A stretch of DNA of 62,000 nt from Gnetum montanum (lineage: Eukaryota > Streptophyta > Gnetopsida > Gnetales > Gnetaceae): positions 312,383-374,382 of the forward strand of contig MNCI01000952.1 of the NCBI GenBank assembly GCA_015680685.1, read 5' to 3'. Below, piece after piece: positions 49,380 to 61,259 of this stretch (its first letter is position 1; every line of letters starts with the position of its first letter). Both the position numbers and the translations under genes were made by a program. Under the pieces are notes generated by a model, which had not been told where the DNA came from, did no database searches, and saw nothing but the letters and a program-made list of their open reading frames with translations.

Positions 49380-49710
49380 ATGCCTGTTATTCTAGAGTAG
49401 GAATGTCTCTCCCATGTACCACTCCTTGGTGGAAGCAATGATTGGCCACATGGGAGAGGTCTTTAGTTGGTCCTGTACTTCTCTTGGTGCATGCTCCAGG
49501 AAAGGGCCAAAACTTAACTCTTGGAGCATTGATTTTTGGACCTCCCTTGATTTGATTTGATTTGATTCAAGCAAGCCTCTATTAAGGTCACTTCAAGGTT
49601 TGCTAATTGTGCTAGCACATCATCCCGATGAGAGTGTTCTCTTGCTGTTGCAGTTGGTTCTAGAATTTTTCTAATAGATTCCACCTTTGCCTCTTCCTTG
49701 AGAGGACATG
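48788..49710 (-). pseudogene. ORF3 of E, N-terminal part
   Basis: On the minus strand, 49574-49392 reads LQELSFGPFLEHAPREVQDQ (residues shown in part), WPIIASTKEWYMGETF, matching the WPIL...EWYLGE region of F's ORF3. The linker end around YRSTMSDLNEVA is at 49170-49210 in the mis-oriented piece. A basic stretch further upstream (about 49800-49700) may be the true N-terminus. F separates it from the remaining ORF3 at 37755-39472. Confidence 0.6.
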
Positions 49711-49719
49711 TGGTGTGGG

Positions 49720-52050
49720 TTGCAAGCAGTTCTTGCTAGGGCTATTCTTGGCCCCTTCTCGTTTTAGGCCATTTTTCCCTTGGTTGGGACTATCTTTCTT
49801 CCTGCGTGTGCTTTTCTTTTGGTGTCATCTATGGTCACAACACATCCATGGATTAGTATATATAATGTGTAACTCTAAATATTTGAATACCTTCTCTTGT
49901 TAGTTAGTTATACTTGGCTAAGGTTGGACCATGGTAGATTGATTATTTTAGTAATTATTTATTATAATTGTCACTGGAGGTTGTTGGAAAGGTTTAACTC
50001 TTGTAATTTAGTGTTTAATAGTTGATTTTTAGTTAAACCTTTGTGGGAGTTAGAGAAAATGGCAAAAAATTTTCTATCAAAAATGGTACATTTTTGGCCT
50101 CCACGACGAAGAGCTTATCTCTGGTAGCTACAAGGTTGAAGAATGAAGTGATTTGAATCAACGGTTTGTAAGTTATGGGCTTTGGAAGGTTCTAGGCTCT
50201 AAAAATTTGAAAAACTCCCTTGGCATTTGTGAGAAAATGTAAAATTTTCAATGTGGGATCATGCATATATATAGTATTTTTTCCTTATGTTGACAGGGCC
50301 TTGTATACGAGTTGTCATATACAAGTCTACTTCATCGATAGGGCCCTGTATACAAGGCCCATTGGCAAAAAATTTCAAATGTTAATATCTCAAAAAATAT
50401 AAGGAATTTTTTAATGAATTGGGGGTCCATTGAATCCCAAAAAAGCCAAGAATATGATAAAATCATTGACATGGATGTTTGAAAGCTCAAAAATTAAAAA
50501 AATTGATGGAGAACATATTTATTGAACAAAATATGTAAAGGAGCACATGGTCTGATGTAGAAGATGGATGTACGAAAGATTTAGATTACAAGAATGCATA
50601 AGGATAAGGTGCTTAACAAATCCAACCAAGAGATATACAAGTGGGTCCTCCCCATAGTAGGTACATGCCTTGTTTACCCTTGCATAACCTCAACCTAAGG
50701 AGTCCATGGGCCCCATAGGTGATTAATGATTGATGGAAGTTAAGGACCAACTCTCGAAAGATTCTACCTAAGAATTCAAATACATTAGACCAAGACATGG
50801 AATCAAGAACATGGACATCGATAGTAAGGTGAATTATGGTTAGCATAGATGGATGATAGAGAAGATGGAATCAAATTCCAAGCTAAGGTCATAAGAAGTC
50901 CCTTGTAGAATTTGTGTTTAGAATGACATGAGAAGATCAATCCTTAGTCTAGACCAAAACTAACCTCTTTCAGTCACTTCACATTGCCACTCCAAGATTA
51001 ATCCACCTCCTCAAGACACAAGACTAACCCACATAACAACCATCATTCCATAAAGAGAAGAAAAGAGAAGTAGGAAGCAAGATAAGGCCTTAGTTAGAAG
51101 GGACCTTCAAGCATGGGTAACATGTCTTTCTAGTCCCATAACTAGTTTTTGTATCTCGTTTATTTGTCTAAGGGGTGTGCTTTGAATTTCCATCATGTTT
51201 TTTTTTCATTTATTTTATTTATGTTCTTTTCTTTTTGGATGAGAACCACACCATGCAAAGACTTTATTTGACTTCCTATTATTGGAACATGGAATGGTAA
51301 GAAGTTGATGAAAAATACTTAAGCACTCAAGTAAGCAGAAGAGTACAAAGAGTATTGAGTTCCCTTGAAGTCACACCTTGTACAAACTTTTGAATCCTTT
51401 CCAATTTTGAAAACTACCAAGGTCACTAATTTATTAAAAGTTGATTTAATGAAAAGGTACCTCAAACTTCCAAAACAAAGAAGACCATAGAGTTTGTGAA
51501 TGGATGGATGTCATGGACTTGCTATCTATTTCATAAAAAAGAAACCATGACCAAGCCATTAGTACAAAAATTCAAAAATAGAAACCAGACATCAGCAAAC
51601 CAAAAACATGAAGCACAAACCACCATTAGTAGCAACCACAACATCATTAAGTCCTATGAAGATAAAGCATGTTTATTAGCAAAACATTTTGAAAACCATA
51701 CTCAAACCAAATAAGGTAAAATATATAAGAAAGTTTAAAATATTTAAGAAAGGTTCAAGCATACTAATGATGGTGTAAAACAAAAAATGGTGTAAAACTA
51801 GGAAAAACTTGGAAAATCAAAAAGTTGTATAATAAATAGTTTGCAAAAATAAAAAATGTGGAAAGGAAAAAGTAGAAAAACTGAGGAGCCACATGGATGA
51901 TTAGCATGGATGGCCATCTCCCCCATGATTCAGTTGGAAGAAGGAGATTTGAAAAATTGAATGTGGTTGTCCATCCATTGAGGTATTTGTTGCACTGGCT
52001 TACTTGGGCTCATGGAAAAGCTTTACTTGTTGGATGTTGACCAACTGCTT
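49720..52050 (-). other. Non-coding spacer of E between pol and ORF3
   Basis: On the minus strand it carries ACATGTTACCCATGCTTGA (51101-51125) and GGGAGGACCCACTTGTATA-like sequence (50635-50660), in the same order as D and F. A promoter-like unit is at 50257-50360. No conserved ORF. Confidence 0.6.
50257..50360 (-). promoter_or_regulatory. Internal promoter-like unit of E with 13 bp inverted repeat
   Basis: GGGCCTTGTATAC (50296-50308) and GTATACAAGGCCC (50348-50360) are perfect inverted repeats. On the minus strand they lie upstream of CTATATATATGC (50274-50263). ATCGAT lies between them. Position matches the units in D and F, but the palindromes are different. Confidence 0.5.
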
Positions 52051-53330
52051 TTTATTTGAGCTTTCAAGTTTGTATATGGTTATAGCCCCAGAAGAAAAGG
52101 TTTCATCAATTATATAAGGTCCCTTCCACAACATTTGGAAGTTTGTTTTCTGTGGTACGTGTGTGGGGTTCTAGTAGAGAACCTTATCTCCTAGTTGAAA
52201 TTTTACTTTCCATATTCTTAGGTCATGTTGTTGCTTAAATGCCTTGTGAACTTCATTCAAAGATAGGGGCACTAATTGGTTTTTTTCTAGCACATTGAGG
52301 TTGATCAATCTTTCTTTTTAGGCTAGACTTAGGTCAAGATTCAAGTCACAGGCCATTGAGAGTGTACAAAGCGTAGATTCAATCGAGTGTGTTGGAAGTT
52401 TTTTGTACACCAACTCATAGGGAGAGTAGCCAATAGGAAGTTTCCATGTTGAGTGGTAGGCCCAAAGGGCATCATTGAGTTTTGTGCTCCAATCTCCCCT
52501 ATATTTGCTTATGGTCCTTGTTAGAATCTTTGTAATCTCCTTGTTAGTTACCTTTGCTTGACCATTGGCTTGGGGATGATAGGGTATTTTTAATTTATGT
52601 TCAACCCCCAAGTGTTGCATGAGTTTTCGAAAAGTTGCACCTATAAAATGAGTCCCATTTTTAGAAATTAGTGCACGTGGCATCCCAAACTTGTTTACAA
52701 AATTTTGTTATACAAATCTAGTAGCAGTGGATGATGTACAATCAGTGATGGATATTGCTTCTACCCATTTGGTGCAGTAGTTAACTGCTACGATGATATA
52801 CACCTTTCCATTGAACATGGGTGTGATGGAACCCATGAAGTCAATGTCCCAAATGTCAAAGAGTTTTAGTGGTTGAATCCATTATTGAGGATCCTTCATT
52901 CATGCGGTCATCTCACCATCTCTTTGACAATGTTCACAAGATTAGACAAATTGGTGGGCATACAGGCCAATAGTATTCTACCATCAGGAGTTTTATGATT
53001 GTACATCTCCTTGCATAGTGGCCTTTGCAAGGGCCTTCATGAGCATCCTGGAGAATGTGTAGTTGATCTACATCAAAGACACACCAACAAACTAGGCCAT
53101 CAACACACACCTTATAAAGATGTTCATTGATTTTTGTGAAGTACTTTGTCTAATGAAGAAATTTTTTTTCCTAAAGTCTAAATCTTATGGCATCTCCAAA
53201 GTAAGAAGGTAAGTGAGAATGCCATTTTACCATGTTGTTTTTGAAAGAATTTATCCAGTTACTACTCCTGTAAAGAGGAGTTCATCTGGAAATTGATTAG
53301 AGAGTGGGCTCTTCTTCTCTTTATTATCCC
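52050..53330 (-). pseudogene. Integrase of E
   Basis: The best stretch, 52683-52318 on the minus strand, has MPRALISKNGTHFIGATF, YHPQANGQAKVTNKEI, DALWAYHSTWKLPIGYSPYE. The usual ISDNGTHF Asp is Lys and the catalytic Glu of NGQAEV is Lys, so the catalytic centre is lost. The upstream part (52700-53000), including the zinc-finger region, is broken by stops. Confidence 0.82.
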
Positions 53331-53339
53331 ATCTTAATT

Positions 53340-54900
53340 AAGATAGGTAGTCAGTGACCACATTCTCGATCCCTTTCCGATCTACCATTGTGATATCGAA
53401 TTCCTATAAAATCATGAGTCACTGTATGATACAGGGGCTCACTGTCAGCTTATTCATTAGGAAGTGGATGGCACTATGGTCGGTGTGCACAAACACATTG
53501 TAGCCAAGCACATAGTGCTTAAACATTTTGAAAGCATACACCACTCCAATTAATTCTTTCTCAGTTGTAGTGTAATTCAATTGTGCATCCACAATGCTTG
53601 ACTTGCATAGTGGATGTAATATGGATGTTTTTTATCATCAAACTACATAAGCATGGCTCCCATAGCATAATTAGATATGTCCATCATTATGTGAAATGGT
53701 TTGGACTAGTTTGGTACCCATAGAATTGGAGTTTTCACAAGTTTTTCTTTTAATTGTTAGAATGCATGTTCAAACTCCTTGGTCTAGATGAATGGAACAT
53801 CTTTCTTCGTAAGCTTGACAAACAACTTTGCAATCTTAGAAAAATTCTCTATGAATCGCTGATAGTAGCCAGTATGTCCAAGGAATGATTGCATGTCTTT
53901 ACCTATCTCTAGTTGGCATGTGATTCCTTGGATGACCCTTATTTTTTCAGGGTCTACCTCAATCCCTTGTGAAATTCGGTGCCCCAGTACTATGCCCTCC
54001 TAGACCATTAGATGGCCTTTTTGCTAATTAAGCCTAAGGTTTGTTTCGACACATATTTTCAATACCTACTTAAGGTAGTTCAGGGCTTTCTCAAATGAAG
54101 TCCCATAGGTAGAGAAGTCATCTATAAAGACTTCTACCTCACTACCAATCTGCTATTGGAAAATACTAAGGACCAGGTGTTGAAATGTTGTAGGGACATT
54201 ACACAGACCAAATGGCATCTTGTAATATGCAAAAGTCCCCCACAGACTTCTAAATGTAGTCTTAGCCTAATCTTCTGCTACAATTTGATTTGGTTATTAC
54301 CACTATAACCATCCAAGAGGCTATAATAGTAATGCTTAAAAATCATGTCCAACACTTGGTCCACAAATAACAATGGAAAATGATCTTTAAATGTTACCAT
54401 GTTTAATAGCCTAAAGTCGATGTAGACTCACTAGTTACGACCTTTCTTTGGCACAATTATGAGTGGGCTAATCCACTTACTATCCATGATGGAATAGATG
54501 AACCCTACCTTGATGAGTTATTTTGTTTCCTCCTTGATGATCTACTTTAGTTTGGGGTTTAGTTACTACTGCAGCTGCCTTCTAGTTTCATGGCTGGGTC
54601 GGTGTAAATGCAATGCTAGCATATCCTTGGATCGGTTCCAGTCAACTTGGGATATGACCAAGCAAAGTCTATTAGCCATTTGTTAACCACCTTTCTTTTT
54701 GTTTAAGAGCAAGTTTGACATTGATAATAACTAGCTTGTCATTGTTTAAAAATGCATACTCCATGTTGGCTTGTAGATTTTTTAACTCTAGGGGCTCTTG
54801 CTTGAAATTATCAAGGATTCCTAACCCTCCCCAATAGGTATCATCATCTTTATCATAAGAGAGTTGGTAATGAACTTGCTCAAGTTCATCCATGCCTTCA
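53340..54900 (-). pseudogene. Reverse transcriptase and RNase H of E
   Basis: On the minus strand RT shows VFIDDFSTYG (near 54130-54105), so the Asp pair is kept, and MPFGLCN just upstream. RNase H follows (53800-53360) with NYTTTEKELIGVV-like and DHSAIHFLM-like motifs. A linker (54893-54672) carries LELKNLQANMEYAF. Stops interrupt all parts. Confidence 0.8.
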
Positions 54901-54929
54901 AAATAAGCACGTCAGGCCCTTCATTGGTT

Positions 54930-55490
54930 CCATGCATAATGTGTTGCTATCAAAGTTAATTGTCAGCCATTGGGTGGCCTCCTTCTTTGTGGCTATTGTG
55001 TACAGGAATTTTTGGATATCTATATCTTATGCATACCGATTACATGCTTTAATGTATGTACTTTTGATGTACTATATTTTCTACACGCATTTGCACTTAT
55101 TATCATTGTACACGATGCATGGAAGATGCTTCTTCTCTAAGCATCAAAATTCATTTTTCTTAGATATTTCCAAGGAGAGATCCCTTATACCCATTTGTGC
55201 ATCAATCATGCTTAACCAAGACCTTTCCATAATGATGGGAAATTCGCCTTTGCAGTTCTTAACCTTGATCACTAGAAAATCTATTGGATAGAACCACCCA
55301 CAAACTGTGGTCATGATGTCCTTCATTAGTCCCAAAGGGACAATGATTGACTGATTGGCCAACTCCAAATGGATGTTGCTCTTTTTGAGAGGTGGTAGGT
55401 TCCAAGCTTTGTACATGTCATGGGAAATGAGATTGACACTAGAACTAGATTCAAGAAGAGCCTTGCATGGCTCATGTTTAGCAATTTGCA
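54930..55490 (-). pseudogene. Protease of E
   Basis: The minus strand reads CKALLESSSSVNLISHDMY, the retropepsin active-site region with E-S-S in place of D-S/T-G. It continues with CGWFYPIDFLVIKVKN and FPIIMERSWLSMIDA to about 55150. The frame 55671-55144 is open, yet the catalytic Asp is missing. Confidence 0.75.
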
Positions 55491-55499
55491 AGTAAATAA

Positions 55500-57771
55500 G
55501 AGGACTTCTTATGTAAGATCTTTTCATGGGAAGGTTGCTAGCCTTGATCCAATTGAAAACAACATGAGTTAACATCATAGTGCAAATCTGAGGCAACATT
55601 TGGTTTGAAGGGTACTTGAATGTGTTTAATGCAAAGGATGAGGGTGTTGGAGATACAAGGCGACTCGCCATATTAGGTTATGAGGGTTTTGGAGGATTTT
55701 TGGGTTAGAAAAATGATCATTTCCTAGATTAGTTGTTTGAACCACTTAAGTGGAAGGCCGGTTGTGAATGTACAACCCTCGTAGCATTTCATTGCTACAG
55801 CTGTGGGGAAATTTCACCTTGCATTGATGAAGCAGGAGGTAACTAGGTTGAGGGTGAAGGGATGTGTGCAAATGGATGTAGAGGGTGGCATGGGTATGGG
55901 TTCTCCCCTCAAGTAGATGGCAAATGTGTTTGGTGGTACTCTATAGGGTAATAGTGATGCTGAAATGCTGCATGGCTTGCAGGGCTTCGTGGAGAAACGG
56001 GTTGCTAAACATAGTACTTGTGTGGATTTTATTCTTCACGATTGTGATTGGTGCCACTATTGGTATTGCTCATATGGTTGTGGTGGAGCTCCACTTGGAT
56101 AATAAGCTTGTTGTTGCTAGTGGAACTCCCTTGGATTGCCTNNNNNNNNNNNNNNNNNNNNNNNNNNNNNNNNNNNNNNNNNNNNNNNNNNNNNNNNNNN
56201 NNNNNNNNNNNNNNNNNNNNNNNNNNNNNNNNNNNNNNNNNNNNNNNNNNNNNNNNNNNNNNNNNNNNNNNNNNNNNNNNNNNNNNNNNNNNNNNNNNNN
56301 NNNNNNNNNNNNNNNNNNNNNNNNNNNNNNNNNNNNNNNNNNNNNNNNNNNNNNNNNNNNNNNNNNNNNNNNNNNNNNNNTTTTTTGCAACTCACCTTCT
56401 TCTTTTGCTACTTGCTCTATTAGCCTTTGTATTTGATGAGCTCTTAGTTCGGATAGTCTCCCTTGGGCATAAGCCCAAGAGTTCTTCTAGTTTCTACTCT
56501 AAGCCCATCTATGATGTGGTGGAGTTGTTTCCTTTAAGAATATCCATGGCCAGGGCATCAGTGTAAGAGAGAATAATATCTGCCCATGGTGGCATCCAAG
56601 GGTTCATGTGTTCCCTGTTTCCAACCTTGGATTTTCTTTCTTAGATTAGACACTTTGGAGTATGTCTGGTATTTGTCATTAAATAGTTCTAGCATGGTAC
56701 TCCATCTACGAATGGATTCCGGCTCTAAGGACTAGTACCAACTTTTAGCCTCTTTGATGAGTATCTTGGGGAAGAGCTTGAGTTTCTGCAAATCATTTTC
56801 AATGTTTTGTAAAGCACAAGCATCATGGAAAGCTTGTAGATGTGTTTGTGGATTAGAGTTATATTACCCCTCAAATCTTGAGATATTGTTCATGTCTAAG
56901 CGCTTGATTCGACTATCTTTCATGTTCCTAGTTAGAATATTAACTACCTCTATAATATTAAGCATGCTTTGAGTCACCAATAGAGGCTCATCATCATCAT
57001 GATTTCATTGTCATCGATGATGTCCTCTATTACCCCTTTGATTATTGTGAACATGGCAATTAACATTATTGCCTCTATGGTTACCTCCATCATGGTTATT
57101 CCTTTTGCGGTGTCTTTCAGAAGCAAAAAAGGAAGAAGAAGTAGATGCAAATGAAAAGGATGAAGAGGGAGAAGAACACCACCATGGTGTCTACCAATTT
57201 CCCTTCAGTTATCATGGCCATGTTCATGAGTTTCCCTATCATTTTGATGCTTGTTTGATCCCTTGCCTTAACTGCCATCTTTCCTTGAACCTGAATTGTG
57301 GATTGTAGATTGCAAATTTAGGGGCACACCCTCATCTTTAGTAACAAAGGGTAGAGAATCTTCATGTTAAGAGCCCTCAGAGGTAGTGTCCTTGTTGTTG
57401 TCTTATTTCAACAGGAATAACGGATTAGTGAACCATTTCCACATCACATCCTCATGATGCCTCTCTTAATGTTGATCTCGCCTGCATTGTGTTTTAGTGG
57501 GATGGTAGTCTCGAGTGTCATACCCATTCACAAAGTATTCCTCTTGAAGATTAGAGATGCCTAACTTCTTCAAAGTTTGAAGTAGCATCCCATGCATAGA
57601 TTGATCAGGGGGCAATACAACGTTACCTTCCATATAATGCCATTGTAGTTGCTCATCCTAATGCAGGATGAAGATGAAATTAGGCACATACTCATTTGGA
57701 TGAGTATATGTCACTCTGCACTCTTGTAGGATCAACAGTTTCTTATCATCTTTCCTGCGAGAAGAAGACAT
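55500..57771 (-). pseudogene. gag of E, with assembly gap
   Basis: The start codon is at 57771 (MSSSRRKDDKK), followed by TYTHPNEYVPNFIFIL and NVVLPPDQSMHGML, close to B. The capsid region (56980-56500) matches B and D. A run of Ns (56142-56380) hides part of the C-terminal region. Stops and frameshifts are present. Confidence 0.75.
56142..56380. other. Assembly gap (239 Ns) in gag of E
   Basis: An unbroken run of N. ORFs drawn across it have no content. Confidence 0.99.
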
Positions 57772-57902
57772 TTTGTAAACAAATAAAGTATTAGTGTGCT
57801 TTTGTAGTTATATTATTTGGAAATGATATCGACCTTGAGGTTCATCTAATGATATTAATGATATCCACTAAACCTAGATAATGCATATTTCAACAAACAA
57901 AG

Positions 57903-57920
57903 TCCCTGGCAATGGTGCCA
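57903..57920 (-). other. Primer binding site of E (tRNA-Asp type)
   Basis: The minus strand reads TGGCACCATTGCCAGGGA, three changes from the tRNA-Asp-type site TGGCGCCGTTGCCGGGGA, next to the 5' LTR. Confidence 0.78.
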
Positions 57921-57921
57921 A

Positions 57922-58933
57922 TGATGAGCAATGAAGGTACCTCTATGCCCAACCATACGAATCACAAAGCGTTCATGTGCGATCTGGTCGAATTCTGTGG
58001 ACTCTATAGTTTATGGTACACTAGTCTTCTAAGAAGTCAACCTTGCCTTAAGGTCGTTTATTTTCTTCCCAATTACACTTGTGAAGTACAAAGGTATGGT
58101 TAAGTGTAATCAAGACATATAATTTTTATCATTTTGTGTTTTATGTTCTTTGGTGCTTAAAGAGAGAGATAATGTAATTTAATAACTAATTTGATTTAAG
58201 TAACTAACTGATCTCTAACTAGTCCTAACATAAGTATCCAATCCACTTTCCGTACACGTCCTGAACCCATGTATCCATTGCTAGGTTACCAAGTACTACG
58301 CTACTAGGCACACCAAGTAATAACGCTACTAGGATTACCAAGCAAATATATGTTTACGCTCGAAGCAGTCGTAGTTATGTACTTAATCTATTTAGCTTAA
58401 TTAGTTAAATTCTAATTTAACTTAGTTTAGCTTAATTGATTAAATATTTAATAAAAATAATGAATGCATAAATAAAGCATTTAAACTATCTAGAAGGTTG
58501 CAAGGTTTATCAAGAAGCTCATCTTTATTACTGTACACATTAGTGTGGTTCAGGTACAACAATGCTCGAATAAAAATTTGTGCACTCAATGACACCTAGT
58601 GTAGGCACTTGGGGAAAATATTCTAACTTTCACATAGACAAATTGCAAGAGCTTTGCTACTACTATGACTTGAATGCCCCTAAACATGGTTGGAAGCTTG
58701 TATTTATAGTTTTTGCTTAGGACTATGTCAATGAGGCCTCGTCAACGTAGCAAACACTACGTTGATGTGGCCCTGTCGATAGGGCAACACCATGTAAACA
58801 AGGCCCCATCGATGGAGGCTTGTCTATGAGGCCATGTCAATGGGGGTCCATCGATGAGGCCATGTCAACGGGGACCCATTGATGAGGTCATGTCAATGGG
58901 GGCCCGTCAACGTGACACTTTGACGCTTCATCA
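57922..58933 (-). repeat. 5' LTR of retrotransposon E
   Basis: Plus-strand ends are TGATGAGCAATG and GCTTCATCA. It aligns with 36712-37591 but is longer because of extra repeats in U3. CTATAAATACAAG on the minus strand (around 58700) is the TATA box. Confidence 0.88.
58814..58911 (-). repeat. Three-copy 28 bp tandem repeat in the U3 of E's 5' LTR
   Basis: Units 58828-58855, 58856-58883 and 58884-58911 are each 28 bp, with a partial unit before them. Each holds GTCAAYG and a CATCGATG-like palindrome. The 3' LTR lacks this expansion. Confidence 0.75.
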
Positions 58934-58938
58934 CCAAT

Positions 58939-59030
58939 CCATGTTTTGCAATTGCTTCTATAGGTTTTGACAAATGATTTGAGTCATAAGCTTTAGAAAA
59001 ATCCATGAAATAAACAAAAATTTAAATTAT
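58939..59030 (-). pseudogene. LINE reverse transcriptase, upstream part
   Basis: On the minus strand it reads VYFMDFSKAYDSNHLSKPIE and AIAKHGL, the LINE RT motif around D-F-x-K-A-Y/F-D. It continues at 36706 on the far side of E. Beyond about 59030 the similarity fades. Confidence 0.65.
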
Positions 59031-59039
59031 TGAAATATA

Positions 59040-60000
59040 TAGGTAGTATGCAAAGAATAGTTTAAACATATAAACTGCAAAATATAGTTGAAATTTAGTG
59101 TTTTCAATAGGTTCATAAGGCTTATGACATAATAAAAGATAGTTTTAGTATCATTTACATAGTGGTTTGCCAAGTCCATATTCTCTTATTTTAACTAAGA
59201 TGAACTAGCACAAGCACAAGGATATAGATTAGTAGCTTCTACTGTGTAATAAAAAATGTTTTAATTTCCTTTATTTAAGGTCTACATAAAGATAGTTTTT
59301 ATTTTATATTTGGGTCTCTTGATTGATGTTGCTATATAAGAGAGAATCAACATAGCTGAAAATGTCAAATAATACCTATAATCAACATAGGTAACATTAT
59401 TTTGTGAGGACAAAGGTAAAATTAAGGATAAAGTTAAGATTGATTATAATGAAGTAACTTTCTTTGTACTATTAATGCTTTCATTTTTGGCTGTTCATTT
59501 TAGTAGCATAAAAGCATGATAAATTGAGCCAAATGAGTAAAATGCAAAATGATTGGAATTAATACATTTGATGTTAAATTGAGAAAATATTGAAATATTA
59601 TAAACTAATTCAAAAGTAATATAGTTTAGTTAGTTAAGAAGTAGCTAGCAAGTTAGAGATCTTGAAGGTCTCAAGGAGATAAGAAAAGGAATTTAATTTC
59701 AGTTTTATTAAATAATCCGAGTGTTGATGCATAAAATTTGGACGCACCAACATCGCACCAACATCGGGAAAGAAAACTCATTTGAGAAGATTATTGCCTA
59801 GGATGCCTCCTGTATGAGTACAAAAATTTGGGAATAGTCTTACCTGGAGAGGGTCATGTGAGGTTTTAAAAAAGTAAATGTGACATTTTAAAAAAGTAAA
59901 TCAAACTGGAAAATCAGGGAATTTGAAAAACTATTTTTGAAATTAAATAACACTTTTGAATTCCAAGACTTAATGTAAATACAATAGTTAATTACAAAAA
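59040..60000. other. AT-rich region without recognised genes
   Basis: I saw no ORF of recognised content, no LTR ends and no RNA gene here. Confidence 0.5.
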
Positions 60001-60086
60001 ATTAAATTTTCCTTGGTCCGTCGTTGTTATTAGTTTGTGCTGTGTGGCCATAGCGTTGCCACAGCCAACATTACTTGTAGGTGCTG

Positions 60087-60127
60087 TGAGAGAGGGAGAG
60101 GGAGAGGGAGAGGGAGAGGGAGAGGGG
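60087..60127 (+). repeat. GGGAGA microsatellite
   Basis: About six uninterrupted units of GGGAGA/GAGAGG at the start of a GC-richer stretch. Confidence 0.9.
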
Positions 60128-60810
60128 TAGAGATTTATCTGGTGTTCCACTACCACGCACCTCATCATTGCCTACCCGAAGAGAGAGAAAGTGGAGAAGA
60201 GAAAATCTCACGCACCCTGCTAGAGAGAAGAGGCTGGTTGATGGTGCCCACTGCCGTCTCTTATGCTTAGACAGAACACCATCACTAGCAAGAGAGATAT
60301 GCCCTTGTTGCCACCATCACAGATTGTCTACCTCGTTGTTTGCCGCGTGTGCGGCTGGAAGAGAAGATTGCCCGTCGGTTGCCGGTTGCTGCACTGTGGA
60401 GTACGTCTGCTTCCTGTCACACACCTGCTACTGACAGAAAGCCTACGTTGCCGTTGCCAACATCCACGTCGGCCGCTGCACCACGCGTCAACGCCGCACC
60501 ACCTGTTGGAGAGAAGAAAAAGAAAGAAACAAACTGTCACCTGCCTGTTTCTGCAATGGAGAGGGATGCCCCACAGGAAGGTCGTCTGTGCACACGTCGT
60601 CCACGGCAATCATGATTCATCATGAACCAAAAAAAAAAAAAAAACCCACTGCCTGTTGGTTTTCTGGTGCGTCCCTTGGAACTGACGCGCTGTGGTCCGT
60701 GCGTCCGTTTCTGACTGCAACTTCCTCCCCCACGAACCGCTGTGGACCCTTGTTTTATAGCCGCCCGCGTGTCTGTACCAGCCGCGTCCGCCACTCATAT
60801 CCGCCACTGT

Positions 60811-60930
60811 GTAACCATCGCCACAGACGTGATGGTTACGATAGCCTTGAATGGCCACCGTCGAGCACCGCCACCCCACGTCTGGCGATGGTTACGATAG
60901 CCATGAATGGCCACCGTCCAGCACCGCCAC
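60811..60930 (+). repeat. 56 bp tandem duplication with adjacent hairpin
   Basis: GATGGTTACGATAGCC starts at 60831 and again at 60887, each followed by TGAATGGCCACCGTC and GCACCGCCAC. GTAACCATC (60811-60819) and GATGGTTAC (60831-60839) form an inverted repeat with an 11-base loop. Not a CRISPR array: two copies and no spacers. Confidence 0.75.
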
Positions 60931-61173
60931 TAACTGACGTAACTGCCCGCCAAGCGAAACTTTAGCCACATTCTCACCTGCTGACCATGTGCACCTCATC
61001 GGTTTCGGCCACTACCTGCGTAACCACTGCCTCCACCAATGTGACCGCCACCTCTCCACGTCTGTGGATTCAATTTAATGCCCAATTTCCGCCTGAACCC
61101 AAAAACACAACAAGAGCAGCAAAGAAAGAATGCCAACACTTCCACGTTCTGCCAGACCTGCTCCACAAAAGCT

Positions 61174-61254
61174 TTATATAGATAAAAAAAACCCAGCACA
61201 GAAAGCTCTGCGATGCAGAGTTTTGGTGTATATTAAGTGAATTCCAGAAGCTTC
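61174..61254 (+). promoter_or_regulatory. TATA-like site and heat-shock-element-like motif
   Basis: TTATATAG at 61174-61181 is followed by a short hairpin CTCTGC-GAT-GCAGAG (61206-61220). A perfect three-unit TTCnnGAAnnTTC motif is at 61242-61254. The upstream 1.1 kb is GC-rich. No gene could be assigned downstream within the window. Confidence 0.35.
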
Positions 61255-61259
61255 CTTCC

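Larger units (their letters stand above)
36707..58938 (-). mobile_element. Retrotransposon E with target duplication CCAAT, containing nested F
   Basis: The element is 36712-58933, flanked by CCAAT at 36707-36711 and 58934-58938. Read on the minus strand: 5' LTR (58933-57922), PBS (57920-57903), gag, protease, RT, RNase H, integrase, spacer, ORF3 (interrupted by F at 39473-48787), PPT, 3' LTR (37591-36712). Without F it would be about 13 kb, the same plan as D. Both flanks continue one LINE RT, which confirms the insertion. Confidence 0.9.

Noticed and set aside
56136-56423. ORFs spanning the N run
   Set aside because: They consist of unknown bases.
58814-58911. CRISPR-like array
   Set aside because: Units are directly adjacent without unique spacers, in an LTR of a plant genome.
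60037-60965. Overlapping ORFs on both strands in the GC-rich block
   Set aside because: Explained by GC-rich composition with few stops; overlapping on both strands, with repeats and a poly-A run inside and no domain pattern.
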